Of a stretch of DNA of 64,000 nt, positions 33,650 through 46,333 are shown in pieces. The position numbers and the translations under genes were made by a program. Location: contig JAYXKI010000013.1 in NCBI GenBank assembly GCA_037892935.1, positions 1 through 64,000 of the forward strand, in the 5' to 3' direction. This DNA comes from Phlebopus portentosus. Its lineage: Eukaryota; Basidiomycota; Agaricomycetes; Boletales; Boletinellaceae. The notes beneath the pieces are model-generated. The model did no database searches. It had not been told where the DNA came from and saw only the letters and a program-made list of their open reading frames with translations. The number at the start of each line of letters is the position of its first letter. The first letter of the stretch is position 1.

Positions 33650-36442
33650 AGAATGGTAAGCGAGTTCCATGCACTATTTATCACTGTCCGACTGAGCTTT
33701 TCTTGGCGTGTTTTCTTGCTTAGTATCTTCGTATTTATTGACTAGTCAAAGAAGACCCCTCCACATGGACGGGCGGGTTATGCCGATGAATGCATAAATG
33801 ACACAATTTAGTTTCTGTGTAGCCTTATTTGATTTGCGGATGTCTTGGTAGCTCTTGATTATGTCCCGAAAACTGTCGAATGGTGGCCAACAAAGCTTGC
33901 AAGCAGAATAGTATTATCTCGCTAAAAACACCTTTGAATTAGAAAATTTGCTATATCTAATTGGCTGGAAAGAGCGCTACGTAAACGTAAACTTTGAACT
34001 GAACCTTCGTCATCTCACACACCTTCCCATTATTGATCTAAAAGATATTTGTTCCGAACCTTGATTTCTTTCTTATCTTCTCGGACTTTTGTCTCCGCAC
34101 TATTGCCTCTTCACACGGAACCATATGACGCTCGCCTTTAGTTCAGCATACAGTTGTGGAAAATACATACTTCTCTCTTCGTTATCACCTGGAGGTCACC
34201 ACAGCAAGCTTCGTTCTGTTAGTATGAATCACTCATCTTCTTATAGCATTGCGCCATTGGAAATCCCTCTTCGGCTCTTTATATGGTTCGTTACATATGT
34301 GTGCATAATGTAAATACTCTCGCGATAAAGCTGCAACAGAGTTCTAACAAGAGAATTTTCGAAGTGACGTTGTATTCGTCACCTGAGCTTTCAGCTAGGA
34401 ATCGGACACTGAAAATTTTCCTCAAACCCTTATACCTCGGGTCGTATCATTCACAGCACCTTACAACGAAGGGAATTAACATCTTGTTATGAGATAATTA
34501 CACAAGCGATGTCAGTCAATATATGGAAGCAGCGACCTTAAAGAAAGAGCAATGCATTACAGATAGGCAAGGGAGATGGCGAACAAGGCGACAAACAAGA
34601 AATAATGTTACAGTAAAGCTTCAAAGCGCAACAGTACGTTTTTTGGTGCGGTAAGGATGGTGCAGAACGAAACGTGTTTGAATCCGATACCGAGATGCGG
34701 CGAGATGAAGAACTAAAGAGGTGCTCGCCAGAAAGTCCCCCCAATCGATGAGTAGACCTCGATGTTCCTTGTTCATCACTCGAGGCTTCGCCATCTGGGT
34801 CTGGCTTAGTACACATCAAGGGACTTCCCCGCTTTCTCCTTTCCGACCGTGATCTACCACACCTGCACCGAAAAAGAACGCATATCACGGACTTGAGAGG
34901 GGGACGCACTCGCCACCGGAAATCGACGACACGCGTACGGCACCGCCATTCCTAATCTCCCCCCCAAAATGGCCAGGCCTGCGGGAAGTCTAATCAGACG
35001 CCGCGACTCTGCCTCCGAGGATGGAAAACGTGCTGTCGGCAGTGGTCCGCACATATACTACCATCACCCTCAGAGAGAGACCTTGTCGAAGTGGCCTGCA
35101 CAGCCCAAGTCGCCGATACGTTCGTAGAGGCGCAACGACCCCTTGTTCGCCGAATACCAAGCATCGCAGTCATCGCCATCGCCGGTTCTCAGTACTGTTC
35201 ACCGATGCACTCAGTCTCTGTTGGCCGTTCTCTATATCGTATGCCCGCCCGAGCCTATGTCCAAAGCTAAGCACTACTCCCATAGAGACTCGGACGCCGA
35301 TATTAAGCTCGGGTAACACGGACACAGGTGTGTATCACCTCCGCACGTCCGTCCGCACTAGTCATCATACTTCCTACCGGAGAGCACGGCGCACCATAAC
35401 GCCACATCTCCAACACTGACTGATTGACTGGGAAGAAGTCGTCGGCGCACGTGCGAAGTTCTGTCCTGCAAGGTCATAACCCAAGCCGCACCATAGACCC
35501 AAATTGATGGCATGTCCTGAATGATCGTAATGTCGAAGCTGATGACGAGAAAGTTGCCGACACCGACCAGCCATCTATCAACCACACGTCGCTTGATCCA
35601 CTGATAGATAACGTTAGATAGCAATGCGAAGCGATGAGAAGTGATGTCTCGGGCAACACGGCTATCGGCCATTCATCCCTATTTACATTCCATCTGTTGG
35701 TCGCAGTCCTTAAACCTTCCAGCCTTGCCTTGCTCCGAATTGCCTCAAAAAAGGCATCGCAACTCGACAGAAAAGTCATATCAGCCTTCTTGGTTGCTTT
35801 GTTCCTTGATCTGATGAGAGGAGAGCCCAAACCAGCAGGTGTTTGAATCGCGAAAGAAATGCATTTCATTCGGCAAAGCGAAATAAACTAGTCAATAGTA
35901 TACAACGCTCTTATAGCGTTTGATATGGCTACACAAAACATCTTATATCAGCATCGCCTCCTCGAATGAGATCCAAAGAACAAGACTCACAAAGTAAATG
36001 AAACCGAGAAATGCATCGACATCGGGTAAATGAAGCGAGATCAATGAAATGGCCGGATAAGAGGATAGTGAGAAAAGGAAAGAGGGTGGGAGGGATGATT
36101 ATAACGATAATAGCTGAGACGAGTTCGTTAAAAATGGGGGCGTGATGGGTACGTAAGACACACAGGTGACAAAGCGAGACCAAACCATCGGGTAAAAGCT
36201 AAGCAAGAATCAACTAATATGAGAGGGGAAATGATGGCGATAATGTGACGGGAGGGTTTCCACAGAGCGACGAAGGCAATGACGAGGATAAGAGTGTAAC
36301 CAGGCAGGCGATGCAAGTTGAAGGTTGCAGATGCGAAACGACATTAGGGGAGAGGCGACGGAGATCAGCGTAAAAGGGTCAGAATAGAGGCATTAGAAAT
36401 GTGCTGATGATGAATGGCCGGACGATGAAATGAAGTCGGGTG
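33650..36442. other. 2.8-kb region without a supported gene
   Basis: Open frames occur on both strands (34538-34909, 35021-35419, 35474-35869) but none shows a recognisable family or a consistent exon series. Part of 34800-35870 has coding-like base composition and could be a decayed gene. The final part, 35900-36440, is the purine-rich 3' flank of the G-alpha gene. Confidence 0.4.
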
Positions 36443-37670
36443 CTATAGGATCCCCGAGTCCTTGAGTGCGTTCTGCAATATCGTTTCTTTTACTGCCGCG
36501 AATACAAGTCTAATATTCCCAGTGTCCGTTGCCTGTGTCAGGCTAGTATACAATGTCAATGTCAGAGAGCAAAAGGAAAGGGAAGCCAAGTGCGGACTCA
36601 CTGAGGATAGACACTCAGCCTTGCTCTGTTCGCCTGCATGAATCGCCATAGAATATACTTGGCCGCCTTATTGATATCCGGACCACCTGTGTACTCTGGG
36701 AAATACTTCTCCAAAGGGACCTTCGGAAGCTTGCTCTTGAAGACGTCAATCTTATTCAAGAACAAGATGATACTCGTCCGCAGGAACCATCGCGAGTTGA
36801 TCACCGATTCGAATAACACTAAGCTCTCGACCATCCGATTCTGACCCGCCTCCTCCAGCAACACTTGATCGTACTCCGAAAGGGCTGTGCAAAAGATAAT
36901 GGATGTCACGCTCTCGAAACAATGTATCCATTTCTTTCGTTCGCTTCTTTGCCCGCCTACGTCGAACATGTGTATGCTGAGTTGGCCCATGTTGAACCTC
37001 GTCTCAACAATCCCTGTTGATTTCTGTCGCGCTCGTAGCACGTCCGTCTCCGTCGGTACGTAACCCGGTTTACCAATTCGCTTGACTTCACTGAAGAAAT
37101 AGCTCGCAGAGTCCATGAGATAAAACTCGCTGCTATGGTCCATGATCTTCGGGATGATCGGATCGCTCCAGAGTGCATCGATAGCAGCAGCCACCTCCTC
37201 GCTGAACTCGAAGCTGGCCGCAGCCGCGCTTGCACCGGCGACCGATGATGATGCGGCTGCAATTGATGACGGTGGGTCGACTTTATAAGCAAGGATCATG
37301 TCGGCGTGCGCACGGTTCGCGGGGAGGACGGGATCGATAGCGAGTTTGCGCATGGCAAGGACGATCGCCTGCGCACTCTCGAGTAGATTTCGATAGACTG
37401 TTAGTCGATAGCTGGCCAATTCTTCTCGTGTATACCCATTTTGATGGATGATCTTCATCTGCTTTACGATCGTCGACTTTCCCGACTCGCCGCTCCCTGC
37501 GTCACGTTACAATCAGACGAACGAATTTGTAGGATAGACAATAACTCACCGAGTAAGAGAATTTTGCATTCTTTTCTAAATCTTCGCGAGTCCTCTTCTA
37601 TCTGTCTGTCTATTTCGTCTGAGCGTTCCTTCTCTGCACGGTCCTGCTGAGTGCTGACGCAGGCGCCCAT
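36443..37670 (-). CDS. Heterotrimeric G-protein alpha subunit
   Basis: This is a three-exon gene. The first exon starts MGACVSTQ, with the MGxxxS N-myristoylation signal and a palmitoylatable Cys at position 4. Splicing completes the P-loop [12 protein letters not shown]. Further motifs are the switch I region [14 protein letters not shown] with the catalytic Arg, [13 protein letters not shown] (G3/switch II), FLNKIDVF (G4) and, after the last intron, [10 protein letters not shown] (G5). The C-terminus KDSGIL lacks the cysteine that pertussis toxin modifies and resembles fungal group III alpha subunits (Gpa2/MagA type), which usually feed the cAMP-PKA pathway. An Ala/Ser-rich insertion of about 20 residues lies in the helical domain near residue 120. 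The subunit couples receptors to effectors at the plasma membrane. Confidence 0.92.
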
Positions 37671-37710
37671 ACTGGCAGCGCGGCTCTCAAAGTCGACACT
37701 TCCAGATTAT

Positions 37711-37733
37711 GTCGTCGTCGTCGTCGTCGTCGT
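37711..37733. repeat. GTC trinucleotide microsatellite
   Basis: There are seven tandem GTC units plus a partial one, in the leader or promoter of the G-alpha gene just 40 bases before its ATG. On the sense strand of that gene the run reads GAC. Confidence 0.8.
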
Positions 37734-40273
37734 AGTGGGACGGTGGTGGATGTGGTTACAGAGTAAGGAAGGGGAAGGGAAGAAAGTGATGGGGAGGGGT
37801 GAATGGGCGGAAGGGATTAATAATTACCCAAAAAGGCAGGCAGGAGATAGATGAAAGTTGCGGTCCACCAAACCCACGCCTTGAGCCTGATCTCCGATAC
37901 TCGGGTTCCGCGACTCGGAGTAAACAATTTCTCCTCGACAAACTCGTCGTGCTTTCGGTGATGTCGACGGACAGTGAGTCAGAGCAGGATGCAGGTAGTG
38001 ATAGAGGCCACGTAAGAGCGAGCACAGGTGTAGGTAGGATGTGTGTATCGGTAGTATAGTATACGACGAGATCAGAGAGTGTAGTGTGGCGTGGCGTGAG
38101 CGAGGCTAGCGCGAGTCGCGGCAGCTGTTGTACAGTACAACACAACACTACCGTTAGCCGATGTCGTCGGTCGTCCGTCGTCGTCGTCAGAGTCGTGCGG
38201 GTGCTACTTGGAAAGGTGAAGGTGAAGGTGAAGTGAAGGTGAGAGAACGGCAGTAGTTCAGTGCAGTACAGTACAGTACTAGTAGTTTGAGTTTGTTTGT
38301 GATCTCGCATGAGCTAGATGTATCCCATATCGGGTATATCAGCACGTGATGTCCTATCAACCTTGTTCCTCGTCTATTTCAATATTATTTACTCCTTTCT
38401 TCTTCTCATCCTCTATCCTCCCGGTCTCGAGCGGCCCTCCTCGATGCTCCGGTTGCCACACGCAAGAAATGCAGCTCTATTTCCCTTCCTGGAGTACGTT
38501 ACCGAGGTAAATGCAGTATACTCCTACTCGACGAGAAAGGCAACAATGATCGGCTACTCAGTCAGTGCCTGGCTGACATGCTGTGTCCAGAGTTTGACAG
38601 GGCAGGAGCAGGCCGTGCGTCGTGTCCTACGCACCGTGTCCTATGCACCTAGGGTCGCATATGTCAGCGCCTTCCGCACTTCTGCCGGCCGCTTCTCTGT
38701 AACACAACAAGCAATGCAAGCGCTCGCGTACGCGTCCTATCGGCAACAACTGGGGCCAGTAGTCAGACACTTTCCATGTGGACCGATCACACATTGCACT
38801 TAGTCCTGGTCGAACTGAGCGCAATACATATATATGACGTTCCAGCGTCTGGCTGATAGCCGATAGCGCCGCTCCGTGGACGTCGCACGTCACACCAAAC
38901 GACACATACGCATACGAACGCCTCCCGCCGGGCGCTCTGACTTTTTGACTATTCTTTGCTCGGGACGTTCCCGACTAACGCCACTCTTACTTGCTACTGC
39001 TGGCTGTCTGTCATCAGCGACTGAATGCGTTTTCGGATGTACTTGCTGCGGATGTCATACGCAAAGGATAAACTTGCCAAGACCGTCCCCATACCCGCGG
39101 ATTTCAGAGATCTGGTAGCGTGCAATCGGCGCTCTTCAACTCGCTAAGGCAAGGCAGCACTCTTCCCGCAATCTCCCCCCTATACAGACGAGTCTGCAGC
39201 GATAAATGCAGAAGGTCCAAATTTCAAATTGATCTGCCATTTCATAGCGAAGACGACGACGGTCACTCGACTCGACTCTCGACATCATCCAAGCCTTTAC
39301 CCGTCCATGCTTTTTCTCTTCTGGAAATATTTGATCTTTCTCAGACTAAACCTGCAATTTTAGTCGACTTGCTTGATGCACTCTTTCTGGCAAGGTTTAG
39401 GTCCTATACAGCTACTCAACAACTCAAAACATGCCGACTCCGAATATATTGTAATCGGGCTAGCCCTACTGACCGTCGTTCTAAGCTCGCTGTGTTCCAA
39501 CTTCGCTTTAGAAGATAGTACTGGATAACTGGATACTTGATCGATAAGCCGTATCATGTGCCGAAGACGTGTTTACCCAGCTTCCTCCAGAATGGAGTTC
39601 GTGACTTCGACTCACATCTGAATTTGAATCTCATATCGGAACCATTTTCTGCGCTTGAGGTAGCCTACCGCTGAATGTTCTTCTGTCTTCCGGAACGATT
39701 TCACCTTAATGCAGTGATGTCCGATTTTACTGATTTTAGTTTCCACTGTTGTCGAAGTCGAGGCTGCCGCAAGACCCTGGAGCATAGAGGATAAGTGTAT
39801 TGGTCGCTCCAAATTCAACTCTTGCAAATGTGACTTAGAGGCATACTGGTCGATGAGATATCAGATGAGTAGAGCTGAGAAGTATGTACCTTTTTATCTT
39901 TTACCATGGTGCAGAGCATCGCATGTCAACAGACAACTCTGTGGATGGCACAGTTTTGACCTTCTGACCCGGACTTTTTTTTTTCTTTTGTAATACAAGT
40001 AACAAAGATATGCGTGAATCCGGTGGGTTTTTTTTTGATGGGCCATCAGAATTTCATTTTTTTCTGAGAAAAAATATAGAGAAAAATTCAAATGAAAACT
40101 AGTCTGTCCTGGTACACTGTAACAGTCATTACACATACCTTTGGCTTGTGTGAGTTAAACTCAACTCAACTTTGAATGCAGCAATTATTACATAAGAAAC
40201 CGACGACTATCCATCCCACGACCGTGATGATGCTACGAAAACTGATTACACTCACCTCCCTTCTGGAGTCACC
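37734..40273. other. 2.5-kb region without a supported gene
   Basis: The first part is the G-alpha upstream region, with GTGAAG-type short tandem repeats at about 38214-38242 and a GTACAGTACA run near 38270. Frames such as 38318-38803 have no similarity. Poly-T/poly-A tracts lie at 39976-40070. No RNA gene is recognised. Confidence 0.4.
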
Positions 40274-41948
40274 ATGGCCGCCAGTTTTACGCATACCCTC
40301 CGCTTTGCGATACCTTCAGACATTTGGTATGCCATCATAGAGCTTCTGAACAAGCACGACCTCGAGAGAATCTCATCTGCATCACGCCAACTGCGAGCTC
40401 TCGCACTACCGAAGCTCTTTGAATCGATTTCCCTCCGCTTAGGAGTAATGGATGACGATGACTCGGACGACGAGAAAGAACGAGCGCGAATGTCGGTGCT
40501 GGTTCTTCGGAAAATGGCAAATCCACAAGTCGACGGCACCGAGTTCGATTTTGCGCGCTTCATTCGGGAACTTCGAATAATATGGGTTAACAAGAACAGT
40601 GGTTTCTTTGAAGAGAGACGTAAGTTTCGAGGTTTTTGTGGATGCTCGTACATATTGACAATATTGATCAGATTATCTCCTGCAATCTTTGCAGAGACTC
40701 GCGGAGCTACGTCATTTCGCTTGGGTTGGATTCCGTCTTCCAGCCGAAATTGCGAACGATATCTCTTATGATGAGGTATCACTATCGCTGCAAGTTGATA
40801 GGTGAGCATGATCTGCCATTCTCTATTGCAATCCTAAATCTCATTGCATTCACAGTATCAACGAGGTATTTGCGCATGATCTAAGCGCACTGAACCGCCT
40901 TCAATGCATCGAGACTGTCTATGACTGCAGAACATACGTAGAAAGTTCATCCACGCAGCGTTACGTCTATGCTGCATTCTGGGACGTCCTCAATTGAAAC
41001 CAGAGTTATTTGAAAAGGCTATCAATCTGCGGTGATGCCATGCGGAATATCTCCGCGCTACTTACGGGCATTGCAGCTAACCTAACGCATCTGGCCATCA
41101 GTGAAGTTGGCGACTTTCCCGAGCTCGAAACTTTGCTTCAGGAGACGTCCGCCCTCGAGAGCCTTACTTTACTGGACGCTCGATCTTTGAACTGGTTGCC
41201 GTGTGCAGAAGATAAGCTTCCTAGGCTGAAATACCTGAAAATATGGATCGAACGAAGAGTCGCATATCTACTTGATGACGACGATCCATACGGAGTGTCC
41301 CCAAATATGCGAACGGTGGCAAAAGATCTTCTCGGATTTGTCCGCCTTCATAGAAACCTATCCGGTTTCGATTTTTCGTGCTCGAATGAATTCGAAGGCA
41401 TTGACACCAGCGACGACATATCTGGGAATTTCATGTGGTTCCCTGACATCGTAGAGGCTGTATGCACATTGGAAGGTGTGCGAGCGTTTGGACTCACCAT
41501 GCCCAAGTCGACTGAAATCGACATGCGTGAGGCGCTCGAGAGGATAAGCGAGCATACGCGGTTGAAGAGGTCGTGTACAGCTTTGCGATTAGGAGGCCTT
41601 TCTGACGTTCCGATGGAAGACTGGACGACAGAGTTTCGGAACTGTTCCTTCGTTTCTCTGGCCTCAGGCCGTCCGGAAGAAACTGTCTTCAAGACATATC
41701 GCACACCCTGCATAGAAGAGCTGGTGATTTTGCACAGCGGTTGCCGTCTGGAGCAATTTTGTCTGGATGGACAGATGTACGATATCACCTTGTTCGGTCC
41801 TGATGAAGAAGATGTCATCACACCCTGGAGCCCAACACGGGCGGCATGGCGCACAGAAAGGGATTTTTGCAGCTTTGATGCTTATTGGTTGATGAAGTAT
41901 CGGACGACCAAGGAGGGATACGAAGCTGCTCCAGGGTCTTTCCATTAA
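40274..41948 (+). CDS. F-box protein with irregular LRR-like C-terminal part
   Basis: This is a multi-exon gene starting MAASFTHTLRFAIPSDIWYA. The F-box spans roughly residues 12-55 (IPSDIWYAIIELLNKHDLER and ASRQLRALALPKLF), the usual SKP1-binding fold. An acidic stretch DDDDSDDEKER follows. The later part has leucine-spaced segments such as YLKRLSICGDAMRNISALL, LTHLAISEVGDFPELETLL and LESLTLLDARSL, characteristic of the many basidiomycete F-box proteins with degenerate leucine-rich repeats. The protein presumably recruits a substrate to an SCF ubiquitin ligase; the target is unknown. Introns lie near 40620, 40800 and 40980. The last exon, from about 41000, is long and ends at TTCCATTAA. Confidence 0.75.
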
Positions 41949-42271
41949 ATCTTGCAGTTCATAAAACTGGTTTGATGATGTTCATCGGTCTGTGGCGCCA
42001 AGTTGCCTTTCCGGAACATTTCTGATAATTTTACTCGTGGCCGAAAATGGCTTGTCTACATTTTTAGATGATTACCGACCTCCCTTCCGCGATTTGGGAG
42101 CGTCATGTTGTTTATTATTTTTGGCTTGGAGTCGTGTTTGGTTAATTTTTACGTATCTTACTTCGTGACTGAATACTAAAGTTGACCATCAATATCATTG
42201 AAACGCGACTAGCTAGTCTATGGAAAGAGGAAAAGTAATAGCCATGTCCGTGGTAGACTCGGAGTGAGTGT
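41949..42271. other. Convergent intergenic region
   Basis: This is the 3' flank between the F-box gene (+) and the dsRBD gene (-); nothing is recognised. Confidence 0.5.
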
Positions 42272-43310
42272 CACGCTGCCCATCCCATAATGTCATATAC
42301 CTGTTTGGCTGCTGCTTCTTTGGCAATCCGTTTGCTCGATCCTTGTCCCTCGCCCTTGACCACGCCATTTACTAGGATATACAGTCATCAGTAGATTGTC
42401 CGTTTGGCTCGTATGTGAAGGCTGAGATACTAACCAATGCATTTGACAACCCAAAGCGGGTCATGCTGACTTGCATGATTCTCGGCTTGATATTCAATGC
42501 GAAGATGCTCTTGACCGCACCGTTTATTGACTTCTTCGAGGAAGTTCTTAACTATTACACTCGAAATTTCAGCCAAGTTAGCTCCTACAACACAGGAACC
42601 TTACCTTGCGCTATATCGGCTGGGCTTCTAGTACCCTGTTCCATATCGAAGTCTTCTGGGGTACAAGCAACAGACCAAGTGGTTCAGAAGCGAAGATGAA
42701 GGTATAGGCAAGGAATACCTTCAGTTGTCCCTGATTCTACTTGATGACAATTATCCGCGGGGACTTCAGCGAGAGCCGTGTTCTGAGAACGCATGAGCTC
42801 AATGGTCCAGTCTGTCGCAACTTCAACTCCAGCTTGCACTGCGACAGCACCGACGTAAGCCTGAAAGGTGTGTTTTGCGTCCTAAGGCGTTCAAGAAATA
42901 ATGAAAACCTGATTCTGAAATTACAAGTATCTACCGCTTACGTCTGTATCTGCTATATTGGCTCCTTGAAGGTGATCATTTTGAAGCTGCTGACGCAGGC
43001 CGTAATGTGCCACCCATGCCTCAAAATTTTCATCCGACAGAATGGCACTTCGAAAGCCCTAGGGAAAAGAAAGCAAAATCAGAAGACGGTTTCATAGCAC
43101 AAGTTGGCATACAGGAATCTCGTTCGCGGCCATCATTGGCCTCTTCGAGCAAAGATATATTGTAGCTGCAAGTTCAAGTGCCGTCCTTCCTTGTTCGATG
43201 AGGGCTCGGATATCCCTTGTTGTTTCATGCTGAAGCAACCTGTGAGAGAATTCTTCCAGAAGTCTATCACCAGTTACTAGAGGCAGAGGGGGAAGTCTTG
43301 CAGAAGGCAT
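42272..43310 (-). CDS. RNase III-like protein with C-terminal dsRNA-binding domain
   Basis: This is a multi-exon minus-strand gene starting MPSARLPPLPLVTGDRLLEE. The first exons (HRLLQHETTRDIRALIEQG, GRTALELAATIYL) resemble the signature helix region of RNase III domains, and YFQAYVGAVAVQAG resembles its second conserved helix. The acidic ExxxDxxGD catalytic residues are not clearly present, so the domain may be inactive, as in mitochondrial ribosomal protein mL44-type proteins. The end is a complete dsRNA-binding domain. An exon VKNFLEEVNKRCGQEHLRIE is followed by DPLWVVKCIVNGVVKGEGQG and SSKRIAKEAAAKQVYDIMG, closing at WAA. The basic SSKRIAKEAAA helix is the RNA-contacting one. The role could be RNA processing or mitochondrial translation; I cannot decide. 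Confidence 0.7.
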
Positions 43311-44652
43311 GGCTGAATTAGTGGATGGTGATTTGGTGAGGCTGGGGGGTGAGTATTTATGAGCATCTGTCTATAGCAGTGATACTAGAGCTATAGTTCA
43401 AGTATCAAGTATGATTACATCCGTCATTGTCCGTAGGAGACATTGTCTCCTCCATACAGGGCGTACAAGGCCAACGAGGTTCGAAACGGGTTTCCTGTCA
43501 CTCATAACAATCATTGATCACGCATAGGACGCTGATAATATAATAGCGAGGCGCCTCTTAGTCTCAGTTCACCGCAAAAGATTATCTATACATATAATAG
43601 GAAGAGACCGTATACAACGTCTCGAAACACAATGCAAGTGGTAAAACGGTGGTGGCAGGATGAACTCGCGATAAGACGAAAGTGATTCTTCTCAAAAAAG
43701 GCTACTACTAAAAGAATAGCGTATTATGTAATGCAGAGGATGCTGACGGCAATGGCAGCGTCACCGTCACCTTCACTTTTGCTTCAGCTTCTCATAAGCT
43801 ATGCAGCGGAATTATGTTCCATTGATACCTTGTTCATCCATGTGCTTCAACCGCAACATACATCGAATCTTGTCTAGTCTCACTGCCGGCAAGGCCTAGC
43901 AGTACAGACCCATTCGAACAGTGATGGTCGATTCCGTGGTCGGGATGTTTACAACAATGGATAGGATTGAAGGTACCTATACGGGAAATTCGTCCATCAT
44001 CTCTTGCGGGAAGTGCATACATACATGGTGGTCGTCGGTAAGTTACAGAGATATCGTCCGTTGTTGCAAGGGCTGAAACGTTTTGATTTGGAGGACACCT
44101 TTCTCTCGACTGCCTGGGTATCCTCGCCGCTCATATCGGTTTGCCTGTGCTGCCCTTTATCGTTCAGATTCAGATGATATCATGATGTTCTTGCAGAAGT
44201 GCTGTTGCGGATAATGGCGAGGCGATGGCTGCGAATTGGTCTGAAACATTTCTTCATGGAACTATATGCCCTTATTTCTACACACGGAACGAGTCCTTTG
44301 GCAGATTTACTACTGCTATCTCCAACCCGTCCTCCTCCATGTCTAAGGCGGCGCTTATGGTCTGATTTGTGGTACTGAGGTTTTCTCAGATCAGACCGTG
44401 ACTTTCAAAGATGGTTTCTTGATTGGCTCGCTTTCCCGATTATGCAAGGCGCCGATCACCTGAGCACTTGAATTCGACGAGCTATTGGTACCCTCAAGTT
44501 TCATGACTTCACAAAATGCCTCTTTATTATGGAGGATTTTCCAGTAAATTCCTTTGATCCAGCTATGTCACTGCAGGACCTCATTTAAAGGAGAAAGTAT
44601 ATATATGCGAGGGGGGAGTCGGGTGGCATGTCGTAGTCGAAGTAGTCTCATT
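43311..44652. other. Intergenic, with AKR promoter motif
   Basis: I see no convincing gene in these 1.3 kb. The motif ACCGTGACTTTC at 44395-44406 recurs upstream of the second aldo-keto reductase (46105-46116), at a similar distance from the ATG (258 and 229 bases). Confidence 0.45.
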
Positions 44653-45656
44653 ATGACACCGAAGACCTTAACCCTCTCAGACAACTCCCAAATCCCGTGG
44701 TTCACCTTCGGTACTGGAACGGCTTTCAATCGTAAAAGCTGCAAAGATGCTTGCGGTATGGTCCTCTCCTTGGGTTTCACTCACATTGATACAACGACGA
44801 GATATGGGAATGAAGAAGACGTTGGTGAAGCGATCGCTTCCTCGGGCCTACCACGCGAGTCCCTATATGTGACCACCAAGCTTGACGTCATACCGCCAGA
44901 TGGAAGAGTGGAAGGGAATCTACGCAATAGTCTGAAGAAATTACGGCTGGAATATGTCGATCTGTATCTTATTCACGCACCTATCCTTTTCCTTCAACGC
45001 GCCGGTGGCTTGAAGCAAGTTTGGCGTGAAATGGTGGAGGTAAAGGAAAAGGGTCTTACACGCAGCATCGGCGTAAGCAACTTCAGTAAGAAGTTTCTCA
45101 AGGAGATCATCGAATTTGGACTTGAGAAACCCGTTGTTAATCAGGTGAGGCTGCCACAGTACATATTGTATGTTCTAGTCACTGACCGTGGACCTTAGAT
45201 GGAGTATCACGTCTTCGTTGCGAAACGTCTGGAACCTCTCCTTTCCCTTTCGCAGAAGCACGGGATCAGAATAGCCGCCTGGGGTTCATTGCGTCCTCTA
45301 TTCCCAGACCGTACGAATGATGCTAGCATCTTGCCGGCCTGCGTCCAGCTGAAGTTTGTACTCGACTCGATCGCAAAAGCACGCGGAGACTCTGTGACGC
45401 CAAACCAAATCTTGTTTAAATGGCTCGAGGCGAAGGGCACGATTGCTGTGACGACCTCCACTAAGGATTGGCGTTTGAAAGAATATCTCGAGACTGATAA
45501 CTTTAGCGACCTCTCCCAGGAAGAGATAGATAAGATCGAGCAATCTACGGGAGGCGTGCATTATCGATTTGAGGTTTGTTCAGTGCTCCTTCATTCGCGA
45601 CGACACTCCTGACTGATGAATTTCAGAAACTCGGGTCCTTCATCGACGAGTGTTAG
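44653..45656 (+). CDS. Aldo-keto reductase, paralogue 1
   Basis: The exons are 44653-45144, 45199-45573 and 45627-45656, giving 298 aa. It has the family landmarks of NADPH-dependent aldo-keto reductases: GFTHIDTTTRYGNEEDVGEA (catalytic Asp and Tyr), YVTTKLD (Lys) and YLIHAP (His). It also has SIGVSNFSKKFLKEI, LEKPVVNQMEYH, and ITVTTSTK-like AVTTSTKDWRLKEYL (coenzyme-binding end). So the Asp-Tyr-Lys-His tetrad is complete. It reduces aldehydes or ketones; the substrate is unknown. A tandem duplicate lies 0.7 kb downstream with the same two intron positions and exon lengths of 492 and 375 in both. The upstream in-frame sequence before this ATG looks non-coding. Confidence 0.88.
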
Positions 45657-46333
45657 TGGGTATGTTTTTGGAGTAGTCGCGTGTAAAGGATCCTGTTCTT
45701 TCTTTTTTCAAGCGGCTCAGCCAAGAACTGTCCCAGTGGGAGTAGTGTGGTCGGATCTGGTTTGACGTACTTTGCCAAAGACGAAACTAATGTACGTTTG
45801 TTAAGATGTTTAAACGCCTAGATGGACCCAGTCTGGAATACACGCATGATCAAAACGCCAATATCATATAATACATATTAAAACATTCTCGTCTTCAATT
45901 TTGATCACGGTGACGCCTTTAATCTTGACCTGCGCCCATCGCGAGATCAATATTGCATTCGAAGAAAGTCTATTTTCTTGTCGATTCAAGAGTCAAAGAC
46001 TGACCCGAATAATGGCTAACACTCTGATCAGATGCAGCCTTTACAAAAGGCAACGCAATGTTGCGATATGGATACACCCAATATTCGCGTCCTATGACCA
46101 TCAAACCGTGACTTTCGCATCAATTTTGTCATTGGTTGCTGCTGATGGCCTCAGACTCTCCGAGTGCTCAACTGAATGATTGGCCGCAAAAGCTCCGTGA
46201 CTTATAATCTATCTTTGGCTGCGGTAAAATAGTCTGCTTTCAGTCCATGTTTTGTACAATATAAAAGGTCGCCTCATTTCCGAATTCCTAATGGCCGCCT
46301 CCTTTTCGCAGCAAACCTGTCCTCGTCCTCGCC
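45657..46333. promoter_or_regulatory. Intergenic and promoter of aldo-keto reductase paralogue 2
   Basis: This stretch contains ACCGTGACTTTC at 46105-46116, shared with paralogue 1, a TGATTGGCCG element near 46172 (CCAAT box reversed) and a TATAAAAG box at 46260-46267, 74 bases before the ATG. No gene is seen. Confidence 0.5.

Noticed and set aside
43440..43500. Possible tRNA because of a GGTTCGAAAC B-box-like string
   Set aside because: No A box at the right distance and no cloverleaf can be drawn.
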